DNA of 64,000 bases from Chryseobacterium sp. FP211-J200 (GTDB lineage: Bacteria; Bacteroidota; Bacteroidia; Flavobacteriales; Weeksellaceae), in contig NZ_LSHB01000035.1 of assembly GCF_001643375.1 (NCBI RefSeq), forward strand, positions 1 through 64,000. Direction: 5' to 3'. How positions within the stretch are numbered: position 1 is the stretch's first letter; each line of letters opens with the position of its first letter. The position numbers and the translations under genes were made by a program. Shown one piece after another: positions 25,198 to 34,068 of the stretch. The notes under the pieces were generated by a model. It was given only the letters and a program-made list of their open reading frames with translations. It ran no database searches and was not told the DNA's origin.

Positions 25198-27063
25198 TTA
25201 CAATAGGTTATAAATTTTCGGAATCTCAAAACAAAAATCAGACCCTTTCCCTTCAACTGAATTTACAAAAATCTTGCCACCGCTTCTTTTTATGATCTCA
25301 GAAGAGATATAAAGTCCAAGGCCAAGACCTGGAAAGGTGTGTTCCTTGCTTCCGCTGACTCTGTAGTACTGTTCAAAAACTTTGTCTTTTTTGTTTTCAG
25401 GAATCCCGATCCCGTAGTCTTTTACAGAGAAAAGTACGGTTTTGTTTTCTTTTAATTTGGTTGTTATTAGTATTTTATCAGATTCTGGGGAATATTTTAT
25501 TGCATTGTTGATCAGGTTGCTCATCACTTGAGATATCCTATTTCTATCGCCAGAGACTATTCCGATATTTTCGGTTTCAAGGTCTATTTTTTGTTTGGTA
25601 CTCATCTGCTGTTCTGCCACCACTTCGTGTACAAGAGCGTCAAAATCAAACTCCGAATGATTGAGTAGGATCTTTCCATTCTGGATCTTTGTGACATCCA
25701 GCAGGTCATTGATAAGATTATTAAGTTTATTGATCTGATCATCCATTTTCAGCGCAACCATTGCATTTTTATGATCTTCCTGTTTCCGGAGATTTTTTTC
25801 CAGAAATTGAGAGTACAGTTTTAGGCTTGTTAATGGTGTTTTTAGTTCGTGACTCGCAATTCCCAAGAAGTTGTCTTTTTGTTGCTGGAACTGTTTGAAT
25901 TCGTCGATGTCAGTACAAGTTCCAATCCATTGGATGACCTCGCCATTCTCATCTTTGATGGGAACTGCTCTCCCAAGAAACCAACGGTAACAATTTTCCT
26001 TACTTTTATCTCGAAATTGATATTCTATCTCGTAGGCACTTTTATTTTTTTGACTGGTTTTCCATATGGCCATTGCTTTTGGGAAGTCATCGGGATGAAG
26101 GATCTTTTGGGAGGCATTTTTGCGATTGTCAATGCCTTCAAAACCAGTATAATCATACCACTTTTTGTTGTAATAATCTATATTGCCATCTTTATCAGCG
26201 GTCCAAATGATGATTGGGAGACTGTCGGCAAGATTTCTATATTTATCTTCGTTCTCCTGTAATCTCTTTTTTGTTAGAACAACATCTGTTACGTCTACAG
26301 CAACATTTGCAATAGCATAAACTTCACCATTGTGATTTTTAAGCGGTTGATAAGAAAAGTTGTAATAGAAAGTCTGCAATTTCCCATCGACCACTAGATC
26401 TGCACGATCCTCGTTTGCAGCATAGGTCTCTCCAGATTCATAAACCTTTTTCAAAAGTCCTAAAAATGATTGTCCCACCAATTCGGGAATGCCTTGTTCT
26501 ATTTTTTTTCCAATGATGGATCTATCTTTTCCCCAAGTCTTCAGCATTTTGTCATTCGCCATATCTATGACGAGGTCTTCTCCTTTGTAAATTGCAATGG
26601 CGTAATCTGATTCCTTGATAAGGTTTTCTAATTTGTATTCTGTTTCCGCAACTTTTCTTTCGGCCAGAACCTGTTCTGTTGTTTCCGTTGCAACGACGCT
26701 TATTCCAATGATCTCACTCTCGTCATCATTATAGATCGGAGCATAGATAAAATCGAAATAGCATTCCTTGGTATTTCCGTTTCGGACAATGTAGGCCAGC
26801 TGTTTGTAGCCTTTGTAAGGAGTTCCTGTTTTTTTTACATTATTCAGCAAGTCTATGAAGGGTTGGTCCTTGATCTCTGGAAGCGCGTCTAGAAGTTTTA
26901 GACCTATGATCTCCGGCTTTTTGCCCCAAAGTTCCAAGATCTGTGGATTGGCTACTTGGATTGTAAAATCATCGCCCATCAACATAGATAATGCAATAGG
27001 AGCTTGGGTTAATAGCAGAGCCAGCGATTCCTGAGAAATATTACTTTTAAGAAAGTTTTTCAT
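25198..27063 (-). CDS. Soluble PAS-domain sensor histidine kinase
   Basis: The 621-aa kinase has three PAS/PAC units (about 15-135, 145-265 and 270-390; the PAC-like ends read GISVVATETTEQ, IANVAVDVTD and WIGTCTDIDE). The HisKA domain carries phospho-acceptor His405 in GIASHELKTPL. The HATPase domain has NLINNAIKYSP, KDYGIGIPENKKD and GLGLGLYISSEI. No transmembrane helix or signal peptide is seen, so it should sense an intracellular ligand, redox state or light. The next gene encodes its likely partner, a single-domain regulator. It begins 24 bases after the APC permease stop on the same strand. Confidence 0.92.
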   Translation of the reverse strand: MKNFLKSNISQESLALLLTQAPIALSMLMGDDFTIQVANPQILELWGKKPEIIGLKLLDALPEIKDQPFIDLLNNVKKTGTPYKGYKQLAYIVRNGNTKECYFDFIYAPIYNDDESEIIGISVVATETTEQVLAERKVAETEYKLENLIKESDYAIAIYKGEDLVIDMANDKMLKTWGKDRSIIGKKIEQGIPELVGQSFLGLLKKVYESGETYAANEDRADLVVDGKLQTFYYNFSYQPLKNHNGEVYAIANVAVDVTDVVLTKKRLQENEDKYRNLADSLPIIIWTADKDGNIDYYNKKWYDYTGFEGIDNRKNASQKILHPDDFPKAMAIWKTSQKNKSAYEIEYQFRDKSKENCYRWFLGRAVPIKDENGEVIQWIGTCTDIDEFKQFQQQKDNFLGIASHELKTPLTSLKLYSQFLEKNLRKQEDHKNAMVALKMDDQINKLNNLINDLLDVTKIQNGKILLNHSEFDFDALVHEVVAEQQMSTKQKIDLETENIGIVSGDRNRISQVMSNLINNAIKYSPESDKILITTKLKENKTVLFSVKDYGIGIPENKKDKVFEQYYRVSGSKEHTFPGLGLGLYISSEIIKRSGGKIFVNSVEGKGSDFCFEIPKIYNLL

Positions 27064-27087
27064 CGATGATAATTCGAAAAATAATTT

Positions 27088-28776
27088 TTAAGAATTTGAG
27101 TTTCTAGCTTCTTTATTCAGTTTGCTATTTTTGTAACCATAAAGGAAATAAAATACCAATCCGATAACAAGCCAAATACCAAACCATTTCCAGTTTGAAA
27201 CTGCCATTCCGGTAAGAAGATAACAGCAAGAGACCAATCCCAACAACGGAATCAAAGACAGGTTTTTCACGAATGCAAGAAACGACATCACGATACAAAG
27301 GATGAAAAATACTACCATAGAAATGTTGGTCGCAAAATGCTCTTTGGAAAATCTGAAAGTATCTGAGAAAAATGTTGGAAACAAATATTGGATCAATCCT
27401 GCGGAGATTACTAACAGAGCAGGAAATATGAATTTTGAATTAATATAAGGAATTCTGAATTTTCCTTTTGTCGCACGTTCTGCCAATTCGGCTTCACTCT
27501 GTGGAGAGAGCATCAGAACACCACCGCAGACCAATACAAATGCGAACAAAGTCCCAATACTGGTGAAATCTAAAACTAAGTTTTCATTCGTAAAAAATAT
27601 TGGAAGCCCAACTACAAGTCCGGTCACAATGGTTGCAAATCCAGGTGTCTTGAATTTTGGGTGAATCTCTGCGAATTTTTTAGGCATCAATCCGTCTCTT
27701 GCCATTGTCATCCAAATCCTTGGTTGTCCGAGTTGAAAAACTAACATCACACTTGTCATCGCTACTACAGCTGCAATGGAAACAATGAAAAGCATCCATT
27801 TCACCCCTTTCAATGCGAAAATCTCTGCCAAAGGATCACTCACACCTAGTAATTGATAAGAGACCATTCCGGTTAATACCAAAGCTAGGATAATGTAAAC
27901 AACGGTACATATCACCAAGGAATATATCATCCCTTTTGGTAGATCGCGTTGCGGGTTTTTACTTTCTTCAGCCAAAGTCGAAACGGCATCGAAACCAATA
28001 TACGCAAAGAATACTGCCGAAACGCCGCCCATCACACCACCAAAACCATTGGGCATAAACGGTGTCCAATTTTCAATGTCAACATAAAAAGCTCCAACAA
28101 CTATTACCAAAGCAATAATTGCTAATTTGATGTAAACCATCACGTTGCTGAAGTTTCTGGATTCCTTTGCACCTCTGTAAACCAAATAAGTAATTAAAAC
28201 ATTGATGATAACAGCCGGAAGATCGAAGATGATTCTAAGGTTTCCAATGATTGGCGCATTTTTCCAGGCAGCAAGACCTTCAGCACCTTTGTTCATTGCA
28301 AAAGCTTCCTTCGCAGACAAGTAGTTGATTGTGAGCCATTCGGGAAGGTGAATGTGAAATGTCTCCAGCAAATTGGTAAAATATCCGCTCCAGGAAAAGG
28401 CGATGTAAATATTACCAATAGAATATTCCATAATCAAAGCCCAGCCGATGATCCACGCAAAAATTTCTCCAAAAGAGACGTATGCATAAGTATAAGCACT
28501 ACCAGAAACAGGAACACGTGATGCAAACTCTGCGTAACACATTGCTGTAAATCCACAGGCTATTGCGCAGATCACATAAAGAATAACAACTCCAGGACCA
28601 CCGGAAAAGCAAGCGTTTCCAATGGCACTAAATGTTCCTCCACCGATAATTGCCGCAATTCCAAAGAATGTTAAATCCTTTACTGTAAGAACTTTATTAA
28701 GTGCAGCGTGTTCGCCGTCGCCGCCTTGTTTGAGAATCGCATTAGTAGATTTTCTTCTGAAAAGTGAGTTTATCAA
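27088..28776 (-). CDS. APC-family amino acid permease (cationic amino acid transporter type)
   Basis: The 562-aa protein has about 14 hydrophobic segments. The APC substrate-site motif is GIAAIIGGGTFSAIGNA in the first helix, and the N-terminal cytoplasmic tail is of the YfnA/CAT type. FFAYIGFDAVSTLAEESKNPQRDLP is a strong CAT-family marker, and an extra helical pair sits at the C-terminus as in CAT transporters. It should import basic or other amino acids across the inner membrane. A -7 box (TACATTTG) lies 24 bases upstream. The PAS kinase genes follow on the same strand and could be co-transcribed. Confidence 0.9.
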   Translation of the reverse strand: MINSLFRRKSTNAILKQGGDGEHAALNKVLTVKDLTFFGIAAIIGGGTFSAIGNACFSGGPGVVILYVICAIACGFTAMCYAEFASRVPVSGSAYTYAYVSFGEIFAWIIGWALIMEYSIGNIYIAFSWSGYFTNLLETFHIHLPEWLTINYLSAKEAFAMNKGAEGLAAWKNAPIIGNLRIIFDLPAVIINVLITYLVYRGAKESRNFSNVMVYIKLAIIALVIVVGAFYVDIENWTPFMPNGFGGVMGGVSAVFFAYIGFDAVSTLAEESKNPQRDLPKGMIYSLVICTVVYIILALVLTGMVSYQLLGVSDPLAEIFALKGVKWMLFIVSIAAVVAMTSVMLVFQLGQPRIWMTMARDGLMPKKFAEIHPKFKTPGFATIVTGLVVGLPIFFTNENLVLDFTSIGTLFAFVLVCGGVLMLSPQSEAELAERATKGKFRIPYINSKFIFPALLVISAGLIQYLFPTFFSDTFRFSKEHFATNISMVVFFILCIVMSFLAFVKNLSLIPLLGLVSCCYLLTGMAVSNWKWFGIWLVIGLVFYFLYGYKNSKLNKEARNSNS

Positions 28777-28800
28777 AGCTTAAGATTTTTATGAAAGAAA

Positions 28801-28808
28801 CAAATGTA
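28801..28808 (-). promoter_or_regulatory. -7 box (TACATTTG) for the permease-kinase-regulator unit
   Basis: CAAATGTA on the plus strand, 24 bases upstream of the start codon at 28,776. The rest of the 309-base gap up to 29,085 holds no gene, only the fragment of repeat B. Confidence 0.55.
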
Positions 28809-29023
28809 ATGAAAAATGATGATTTCGTTAAAAAATTGTTAAACTAAAGTTGTTTTTAGTTCAAATGACTCTGATGTTTGTCATAATAATTGTAAGATTG
28901 AATTCTTGATTATTTGTTGCTCTGAAATTGTAATTAATTCCCAATTGATGCCCGCTAAATAATATCTTTTCGCTATTTTCGTTGAAAAGGAATAGACTTT
29001 GCTGCAGACGATTCTTCAATTAT

Positions 29024-29051
29024 GATTTTGTCAGTCTGAGGCTCTCGAAGA
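29024..29051. repeat. Inverted fragment of repeat family B
   Basis: GTCAGTCTGAGGCTCTCGAAG is the reverse complement of the CTTCGAGAGCCTCAG-CTGA core found in the two long repeats at 2,743 and 2,934. Confidence 0.55.
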
Positions 29052-29085
29052 CTATAATTAAGATTTTAAGAAAATTCAATTTTAA

Positions 29086-32058
29086 ATGAATTCAAAAAAA
29101 ATAATACTTGCTTCCATGATCTCTCTTTACGGGATTTCCGAGGCGCAACAATCTCAATATTTTACAAAGAACGAAGATTATCATTTCGGTTTGGCAGATA
29201 ATCTCTATCAGACCAAGATCTACAACGCTTCGCAATACGAATATTCCAAACAATATTTTTACAACAAGAATCTCAGCAATTCCCGAAAGGAAGCTTCGGC
29301 ATTTTTCAGCAACGTGATCGGCGTGATCCTTCAGCAACAATACGCGGAAGAAGGCCTAAACGCTTTTATGAAAGAATATCCGAATTCGGCTTATTTTGCT
29401 CAGGCGAATGGACCTTTGGCTGATTATTATTTGGCAAAAAAAGATTTTGAGAAAGCGTTGGAAACTTTACAGAAAGTCAATCAATACCAATTGAGCAAAG
29501 AGGAAAACACGCAACATATTATGAAGTTGGGTTACGCCAAGTTTATGACTGGCGATTCCGCTGGCGCAATAGAGGCTTTGGAAGAATCTTTCAAATCTGC
29601 GGATGAAACTAGCAAACCTGCAATATCTTATATGCTCGGACATTTGTATTACGCTGACAAACAGAATGATAATGCCTTCATCTATTTTGACCAAATTAAA
29701 AATAATGAGGAATATGCACATCTTGTGAAACCTTATTATGTTCAGATGCACTATAATCAAAAAAAATATGACCTGGCAATTTCGGAAGGAAATGAACTTC
29801 TTAATAATGGAAAATCAACAAGTTACGATACAGAAACCCATAAGATTGTTGGCGAAAGTTATTTTATGAAAGGCGATTATCAGTCGGCTTATCCACATTT
29901 GAAATTGTTTTTGGATAAGGAACAAACGCCTTCAGAATCTGACCTTTACGAGATGGGATTTGTTTCCGCTCAGCTGAAGAAAAATGACGAAGCGGTTGGA
30001 TATTATAACCAATTGATCAACAGCAATTCTCCGTTGGCGCAAAACGCTTATTACCAATTGGGAAATGCGTATTTGGAAACAGGGAAAAAGCAGGAAGCTT
30101 TGTCGGCATATCGTAATTCGTCACAAATGAATTATGACCAGAAAGTTCAGCAATTGGCTTTGGAACAATATGCGAAATTGAGTTACGAGCTGGGAAATCC
30201 GTTTGAGAATTCATCAAAAGTGATCCAAAGATATATTGATAAATATCCGAGCGGTGCAAAAACTCAGGAAATGAGGTCGCTTTTGGTTAAATCCTATTTG
30301 TATTCCGGAGATTACAAAGCGACTTTGGAAGCACTCGGAAAGCTTGACCAGAAAACGAATGAGACCAAGAAAATAGAGCAAGAGGTTTCCTATCTTTTGG
30401 GTTCTGAGGAATTCAACAAAGGGAATTTTGATGTGGCTGAAAAATATTTCAAGCAAAGTCTTCAATCTAATTTAAACAAAGAATTTTACAAGAAAGCGCA
30501 ATATTGGTTGGGTCAAACTTACTATCAAAAAGGCGATTACAAATCAGCGATCGCGACTTACACAAAACTTGAAAATGAAACGGCAGAAGGTTTCCCAGAG
30601 CGTGAGCAATTGGATTACGACTTGGGTTACGCTTATTTCAAGGCTAAGGATTTTGCTTCGGCGCAGGAATATTTTAAAGAATATCTGAGGTTCCCGAAAC
30701 AGGAATTCAAGGCGGATGCGGAATTGCGTTTGGCAGATACTTATTATGCTAACAATCAGTTGAATGAGGCTTTAGAGATCTATAACAAAACCGAAAATGC
30801 CAGTGATTACACTTTGTATCAAAAATCTTTGGCTTTAGGTTTCAAAGGCGACACGGTTGCGAAAATTGCGGAATTGAAAACCTTGATCTCAAAATATCCA
30901 AACTCAGAATATGTTGATGACGCGAATTATGAAATCGGAACAGCTTATGCGCAGAATGACGATTTCAATAATTCAAATTCATACTTCGATAAAGTTATTA
31001 ATTCAAGTCCAGACAAAGATCTGGTAGCGAATTCCCAGATCTATAGAGCTCAGAATTACATCGATCAGGACCAAACTGATAAAGCGATCGCGGAGTTCCA
31101 GCTTTTGGCAAATCAATACAAGAATACGGCTTACGCTGATAAAATTGTTGTTGCTTCAAAAGAATTGTATCTAAAGATTGGTGATATTAATGCTTATGAA
31201 AATTTTGCAAAGAGTTTAAATGTCAAAATATCGGAAGATGACTTTAATAATGTGATTTTATTAAATGCTCAGCAACTTTTTGAAAAAAAGCAATATAGCA
31301 CAGCAATTATTTACTACGAGAAATATCTGGATCAAAATCCGAGTGGCGACAATCTCTTCAAATCTCAATACGAGTTGGGCGAAAGTTATTATCAATTAAA
31401 ACAAATTGACAAAGCAATGTTGCCGTTGCAGAATGTTGCCGATTTCCAGAATGATTATCAGCAAGATGCGCAGGTTCGATTAGCGCAGATCTACATTTCG
31501 CAGGACAAAACTGCGGATGCGAAAAAATATCTGGAACAAGTTGCCAACTCAACAAACGTCAATATCAAAAACTTCGCTGCGATTGAATTAATGAAAATCT
31601 ATGCGGACGAAAAGAACTTTGCCGAAGCTGAAAAATTCGCCAATGCCGTGATCTCAAACTCGAAAAACTCTGCAGCAACGTTGGAACAGGCGAAAGTAAT
31701 CAAAGCAAGAAGTCTGATGCAGCAATCGAAAGACAAAGATGCGCAAACGGCTTATTCTTCATTAGAAAAATCCTCAAATACGGAAGTTGCGGCGGAAGCT
31801 CTTTACGCAAAAGCATTCTATCAAAACAAAGGAAAAGCTTTTAAATCGTCTAATGAAACCATTTTCAAATTGGCAAACAATTACGCTTCAGAAGAATATT
31901 GGGGCGCAAAAGCTCTGGTGATTATGGCTAAAAATTATTTGGCTTTGAAAGATAATTACCAAGCGAGTTACACCTTGGACGAGATCATCAATAATTACGG
32001 TGACTTCCCAGAAGTTGTGGCGGAAGCGAAGGAAGTGAAAGCGCAGATCAAGAAGTAA
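29086..32058 (+). CDS. Large periplasmic tetratricopeptide repeat protein
   Basis: The 990-aa protein has a signal peptide (about 1-20, ending SEAQ). The rest is built almost entirely of TPR-type helical hairpins: many units of the form YxxG..Yxxx.YxxAi.yyek.l, for example YWLGQTYYQKGDYKSAIATYTKL, AYYQLGNAYLETGKKQEALSAYR and YELGESYYQLKQIDKAMLPLQ. Such scaffolds organise envelope complexes. It lacks an obvious lipobox, so I do not equate it with the T9SS lipoprotein SprE/PorW. The outer-membrane barrel gene 91 bases downstream is a likely partner. Confidence 0.8.
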   Translation: MNSKKIILASMISLYGISEAQQSQYFTKNEDYHFGLADNLYQTKIYNASQYEYSKQYFYNKNLSNSRKEASAFFSNVIGVILQQQYAEEGLNAFMKEYPNSAYFAQANGPLADYYLAKKDFEKALETLQKVNQYQLSKEENTQHIMKLGYAKFMTGDSAGAIEALEESFKSADETSKPAISYMLGHLYYADKQNDNAFIYFDQIKNNEEYAHLVKPYYVQMHYNQKKYDLAISEGNELLNNGKSTSYDTETHKIVGESYFMKGDYQSAYPHLKLFLDKEQTPSESDLYEMGFVSAQLKKNDEAVGYYNQLINSNSPLAQNAYYQLGNAYLETGKKQEALSAYRNSSQMNYDQKVQQLALEQYAKLSYELGNPFENSSKVIQRYIDKYPSGAKTQEMRSLLVKSYLYSGDYKATLEALGKLDQKTNETKKIEQEVSYLLGSEEFNKGNFDVAEKYFKQSLQSNLNKEFYKKAQYWLGQTYYQKGDYKSAIATYTKLENETAEGFPEREQLDYDLGYAYFKAKDFASAQEYFKEYLRFPKQEFKADAELRLADTYYANNQLNEALEIYNKTENASDYTLYQKSLALGFKGDTVAKIAELKTLISKYPNSEYVDDANYEIGTAYAQNDDFNNSNSYFDKVINSSPDKDLVANSQIYRAQNYIDQDQTDKAIAEFQLLANQYKNTAYADKIVVASKELYLKIGDINAYENFAKSLNVKISEDDFNNVILLNAQQLFEKKQYSTAIIYYEKYLDQNPSGDNLFKSQYELGESYYQLKQIDKAMLPLQNVADFQNDYQQDAQVRLAQIYISQDKTADAKKYLEQVANSTNVNIKNFAAIELMKIYADEKNFAEAEKFANAVISNSKNSAATLEQAKVIKARSLMQQSKDKDAQTAYSSLEKSSNTEVAAEALYAKAFYQNKGKAFKSSNETIFKLANNYASEEYWGAKALVIMAKNYLALKDNYQASYTLDEIINNYGDFPEVVAEAKEVKAQIKK

Positions 32059-32071
32059 ATACAATTAAAAA

Positions 32072-32133
32072 ATTAAATGATTAAACGATTCAAAAATTAC
32101 TACTGCTAATATTTTAATTTTTAATCATTTAAT
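32072..32133. repeat. AT-only inverted repeat between the TPR and barrel genes
   Basis: Perfect 14-bp arms ATTAAATGATTAAA (32,072-32,085) and TTTAATCATTTAAT (32,120-32,133). It may form an mRNA hairpin that separates expression of the two genes. Confidence 0.6.
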
Positions 32134-32149
32134 CTTTAAATATAAAAAA

Positions 32150-33928
32150 ATGAACAAACTGAAATATATCGCCGTTCTGGCATTTTTTGGAACTTTCGGA
32201 ATTTCGGAAATCGGAGCTCAGATCAAAGAAGAGCAATTGATCCTGAACAGAAAACGTGAACCAGAAGTCAAGAAGATCGAGAAGAAAAAAACGTCTGTCA
32301 TCCAAGAGAAAAATTATCCACCTGAAAATAAAAAGAAGGAGGATTCTCTTAATCTGAAATATGATATTGTGAATGTTCCGCCGGTTTCTGACTTCAAAAC
32401 GACTGAGATCCAAAGTGAAGATATTTCTCCGAAATTCAATAATGATTTTCAGTCCAATTATTTTAGATTGGGTTACGGTAATTATGGAAAATTCCTGGCA
32501 GATGCGAATATCTCGGGAAAAGTTCAAGAGAATGTGGAAGTAGGAGCGGATGTTCATTATTTATCAACAACAGGACTTAAAAAAGACTACAATTGGGATT
32601 CCAAAAGCAGTCAGGCAAAGATTGGTGCTTATGCGAATATCTATGCAGAAAAAGGCAAGTTTAATCTAGACGCGAATTATGGTTTCAATAATTATAATTA
32701 CTACGGGATTTATGCTTTTACGCCTGAAAACTCTGATCTAGATCTACAGCAAAAGGTCAATAAATTCAGTGTGAATGCTTCTTACGACAATTATTCCAAT
32801 GAGATCTTGAATAATGTAAAAGTGAGATCATATTTTCTAAGCGATCATTTTGATGCGAAAGAAAGTTATGCTGACATTGAACTTAATTTGTCGAAGCACG
32901 ATTTTGAAATTAGCAGCGACATCACGGCAAACGCAGATCTGGGCGTTGATTTGGAAACAGTCAATTCAAAATTTGAATTGCTGAATCAAAATAATTCCAA
33001 TCAACTTAATTTCACTTTGTCACCAAAAGTCACTTTCTACAAAGGTGAATCCTATTTGTTGATAGGGTCGGATTTTAGTTTTCTAAATTCTAAATTATCG
33101 GATTTTACAGGAGAAAATAAAGGAAGCAAATTCTATTGGTTTCCAAGAGCGGAAGTTTTGGTTGCTGCCGCAGATGAATTCAAGTTTTACGGAGGAATTG
33201 ACGGCGGTTTGAAGCTGAACACTTACGGGAATCTTTTGGAAGAAAATCCATTTCTGATATCAGACTTGCTTTTGACACCAACAGAAAATAAATACCATTT
33301 CTATTTCGGTTTGAAAGGTGATATTAACCAAATGTTCAAATACGATGTGAACGCAGGTTTCAGCAAAGTGAATAACGCGCAGTTTTTTGTGAATAACGGT
33401 TTGTTTAATAATTCAATTGCTGTGGACAGACCAGGATTTGATTATGCAAACACTTTTAATTCAATCTATGACAATGGAACTTTGATGGAAATCAAGGGAG
33501 ATCTGCAAGCGTTCCCGATGGAAAATCTTACAGTGGATGCAGGTTTACACTTTATGAAGTATAAGTTGGATAATCTGGAAGAAGTTTATTACAAGCCTTT
33601 GGTTCAATTCAATCTTGGTGCAAAATATACTATGCTGGAGAAAAAACTGGCACTTGGTTTCAAAGGATATTTCGTAACCGACAGAACCTCAAATGCTTTC
33701 TTAGTAACGCCTAACGATTTTGTGCCTGGTCAATATTTGTCTGCAGAGAATCGAGATGTAAAAGTTGGCGGTTATGCAGATTTAAATTTATCCGCAGAGT
33801 ACAAACTTCATAAAAATTTCAGTATTTTCGCACTCGGAAATAATCTTCTTGGCGCTAAATATCAGAATTATGCAGGCTACAAAGTTTTGGGAGCACAGTT
33901 TTTGGGTGGTGTGAAGATCACGTTCTAA
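32150..33928 (+). CDS. Outer-membrane beta-barrel protein (TonB-receptor-like barrel without plug)
   Basis: The 592-aa protein has a signal peptide (about 1-23, ending EIGAQ) and a Lys/Glu-rich segment (about 30-75). A long series of amphipathic strands follows (RLGYGNYGKFLADANISG, VEVGADVHYLSTTG, KIGAYANIYAEKGKFNLDANY and others), and it ends in the Phe typical of outer-membrane barrels (GGVKITF). The strand pattern is like the barrel of TonB-dependent receptors, but no plug domain or TonB box is present. It could be a porin or an assembly partner of the TPR protein encoded upstream. Confidence 0.75.
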   Translation: MNKLKYIAVLAFFGTFGISEIGAQIKEEQLILNRKREPEVKKIEKKKTSVIQEKNYPPENKKKEDSLNLKYDIVNVPPVSDFKTTEIQSEDISPKFNNDFQSNYFRLGYGNYGKFLADANISGKVQENVEVGADVHYLSTTGLKKDYNWDSKSSQAKIGAYANIYAEKGKFNLDANYGFNNYNYYGIYAFTPENSDLDLQQKVNKFSVNASYDNYSNEILNNVKVRSYFLSDHFDAKESYADIELNLSKHDFEISSDITANADLGVDLETVNSKFELLNQNNSNQLNFTLSPKVTFYKGESYLLIGSDFSFLNSKLSDFTGENKGSKFYWFPRAEVLVAAADEFKFYGGIDGGLKLNTYGNLLEENPFLISDLLLTPTENKYHFYFGLKGDINQMFKYDVNAGFSKVNNAQFFVNNGLFNNSIAVDRPGFDYANTFNSIYDNGTLMEIKGDLQAFPMENLTVDAGLHFMKYKLDNLEEVYYKPLVQFNLGAKYTMLEKKLALGFKGYFVTDRTSNAFLVTPNDFVPGQYLSAENRDVKVGGYADLNLSAEYKLHKNFSIFALGNNLLGAKYQNYAGYKVLGAQFLGGVKITF

Positions 33929-33994
33929 GCATAATTGATAGATCATAATCGATAAATGATCATTCATCACTTAGCGATTATCATTTATAAAAAA

Positions 33995-34068
33995 GGCTGC
34001 GTAGTTCAACTGGATAGAATATCAGATTTCGGCTCTGAGGGTTGGGGGTTCGAATCCCTTCGCGGTCA
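33995..34068 (+). tRNA. tRNA-Arg, anticodon UCG
   Basis: The 74-nt cloverleaf folds fully. The acceptor is GGCTGCG with CGCGGTC, the D arm GTTC/GAAT, and the anticodon arm TCAGA-TTTCGGC-TCTGA with anticodon TCG. The T arm is GGGGG-TTCGAAT-CCCTT and the discriminator base is A. CCA is not encoded, as usual in this phylum. Its 3' half is overlapped by the serine recombinase gene on the other strand, marking it as an integration site. Confidence 0.93.
34022..34068. other. Inferred attachment site (island end in the tRNA 3' half)
   Basis: The recombinase reading frame enters the tRNA and ends inside the anticodon stem, so its last 12 or so residues are translated tRNA complement (TAKGFEPPTLRAEI). 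This is the usual footprint of an element inserted at a tRNA 3' end. The exact crossover cannot be fixed without the other end, and no second copy was seen in the window. Confidence 0.6.

Noticed and set aside
29086-32058. TPR protein as the T9SS lipoprotein SprE/PorW
   Set aside because: No lipobox cysteine after the signal peptide and no other T9SS machinery genes nearby; TPR similarity alone is not enough.
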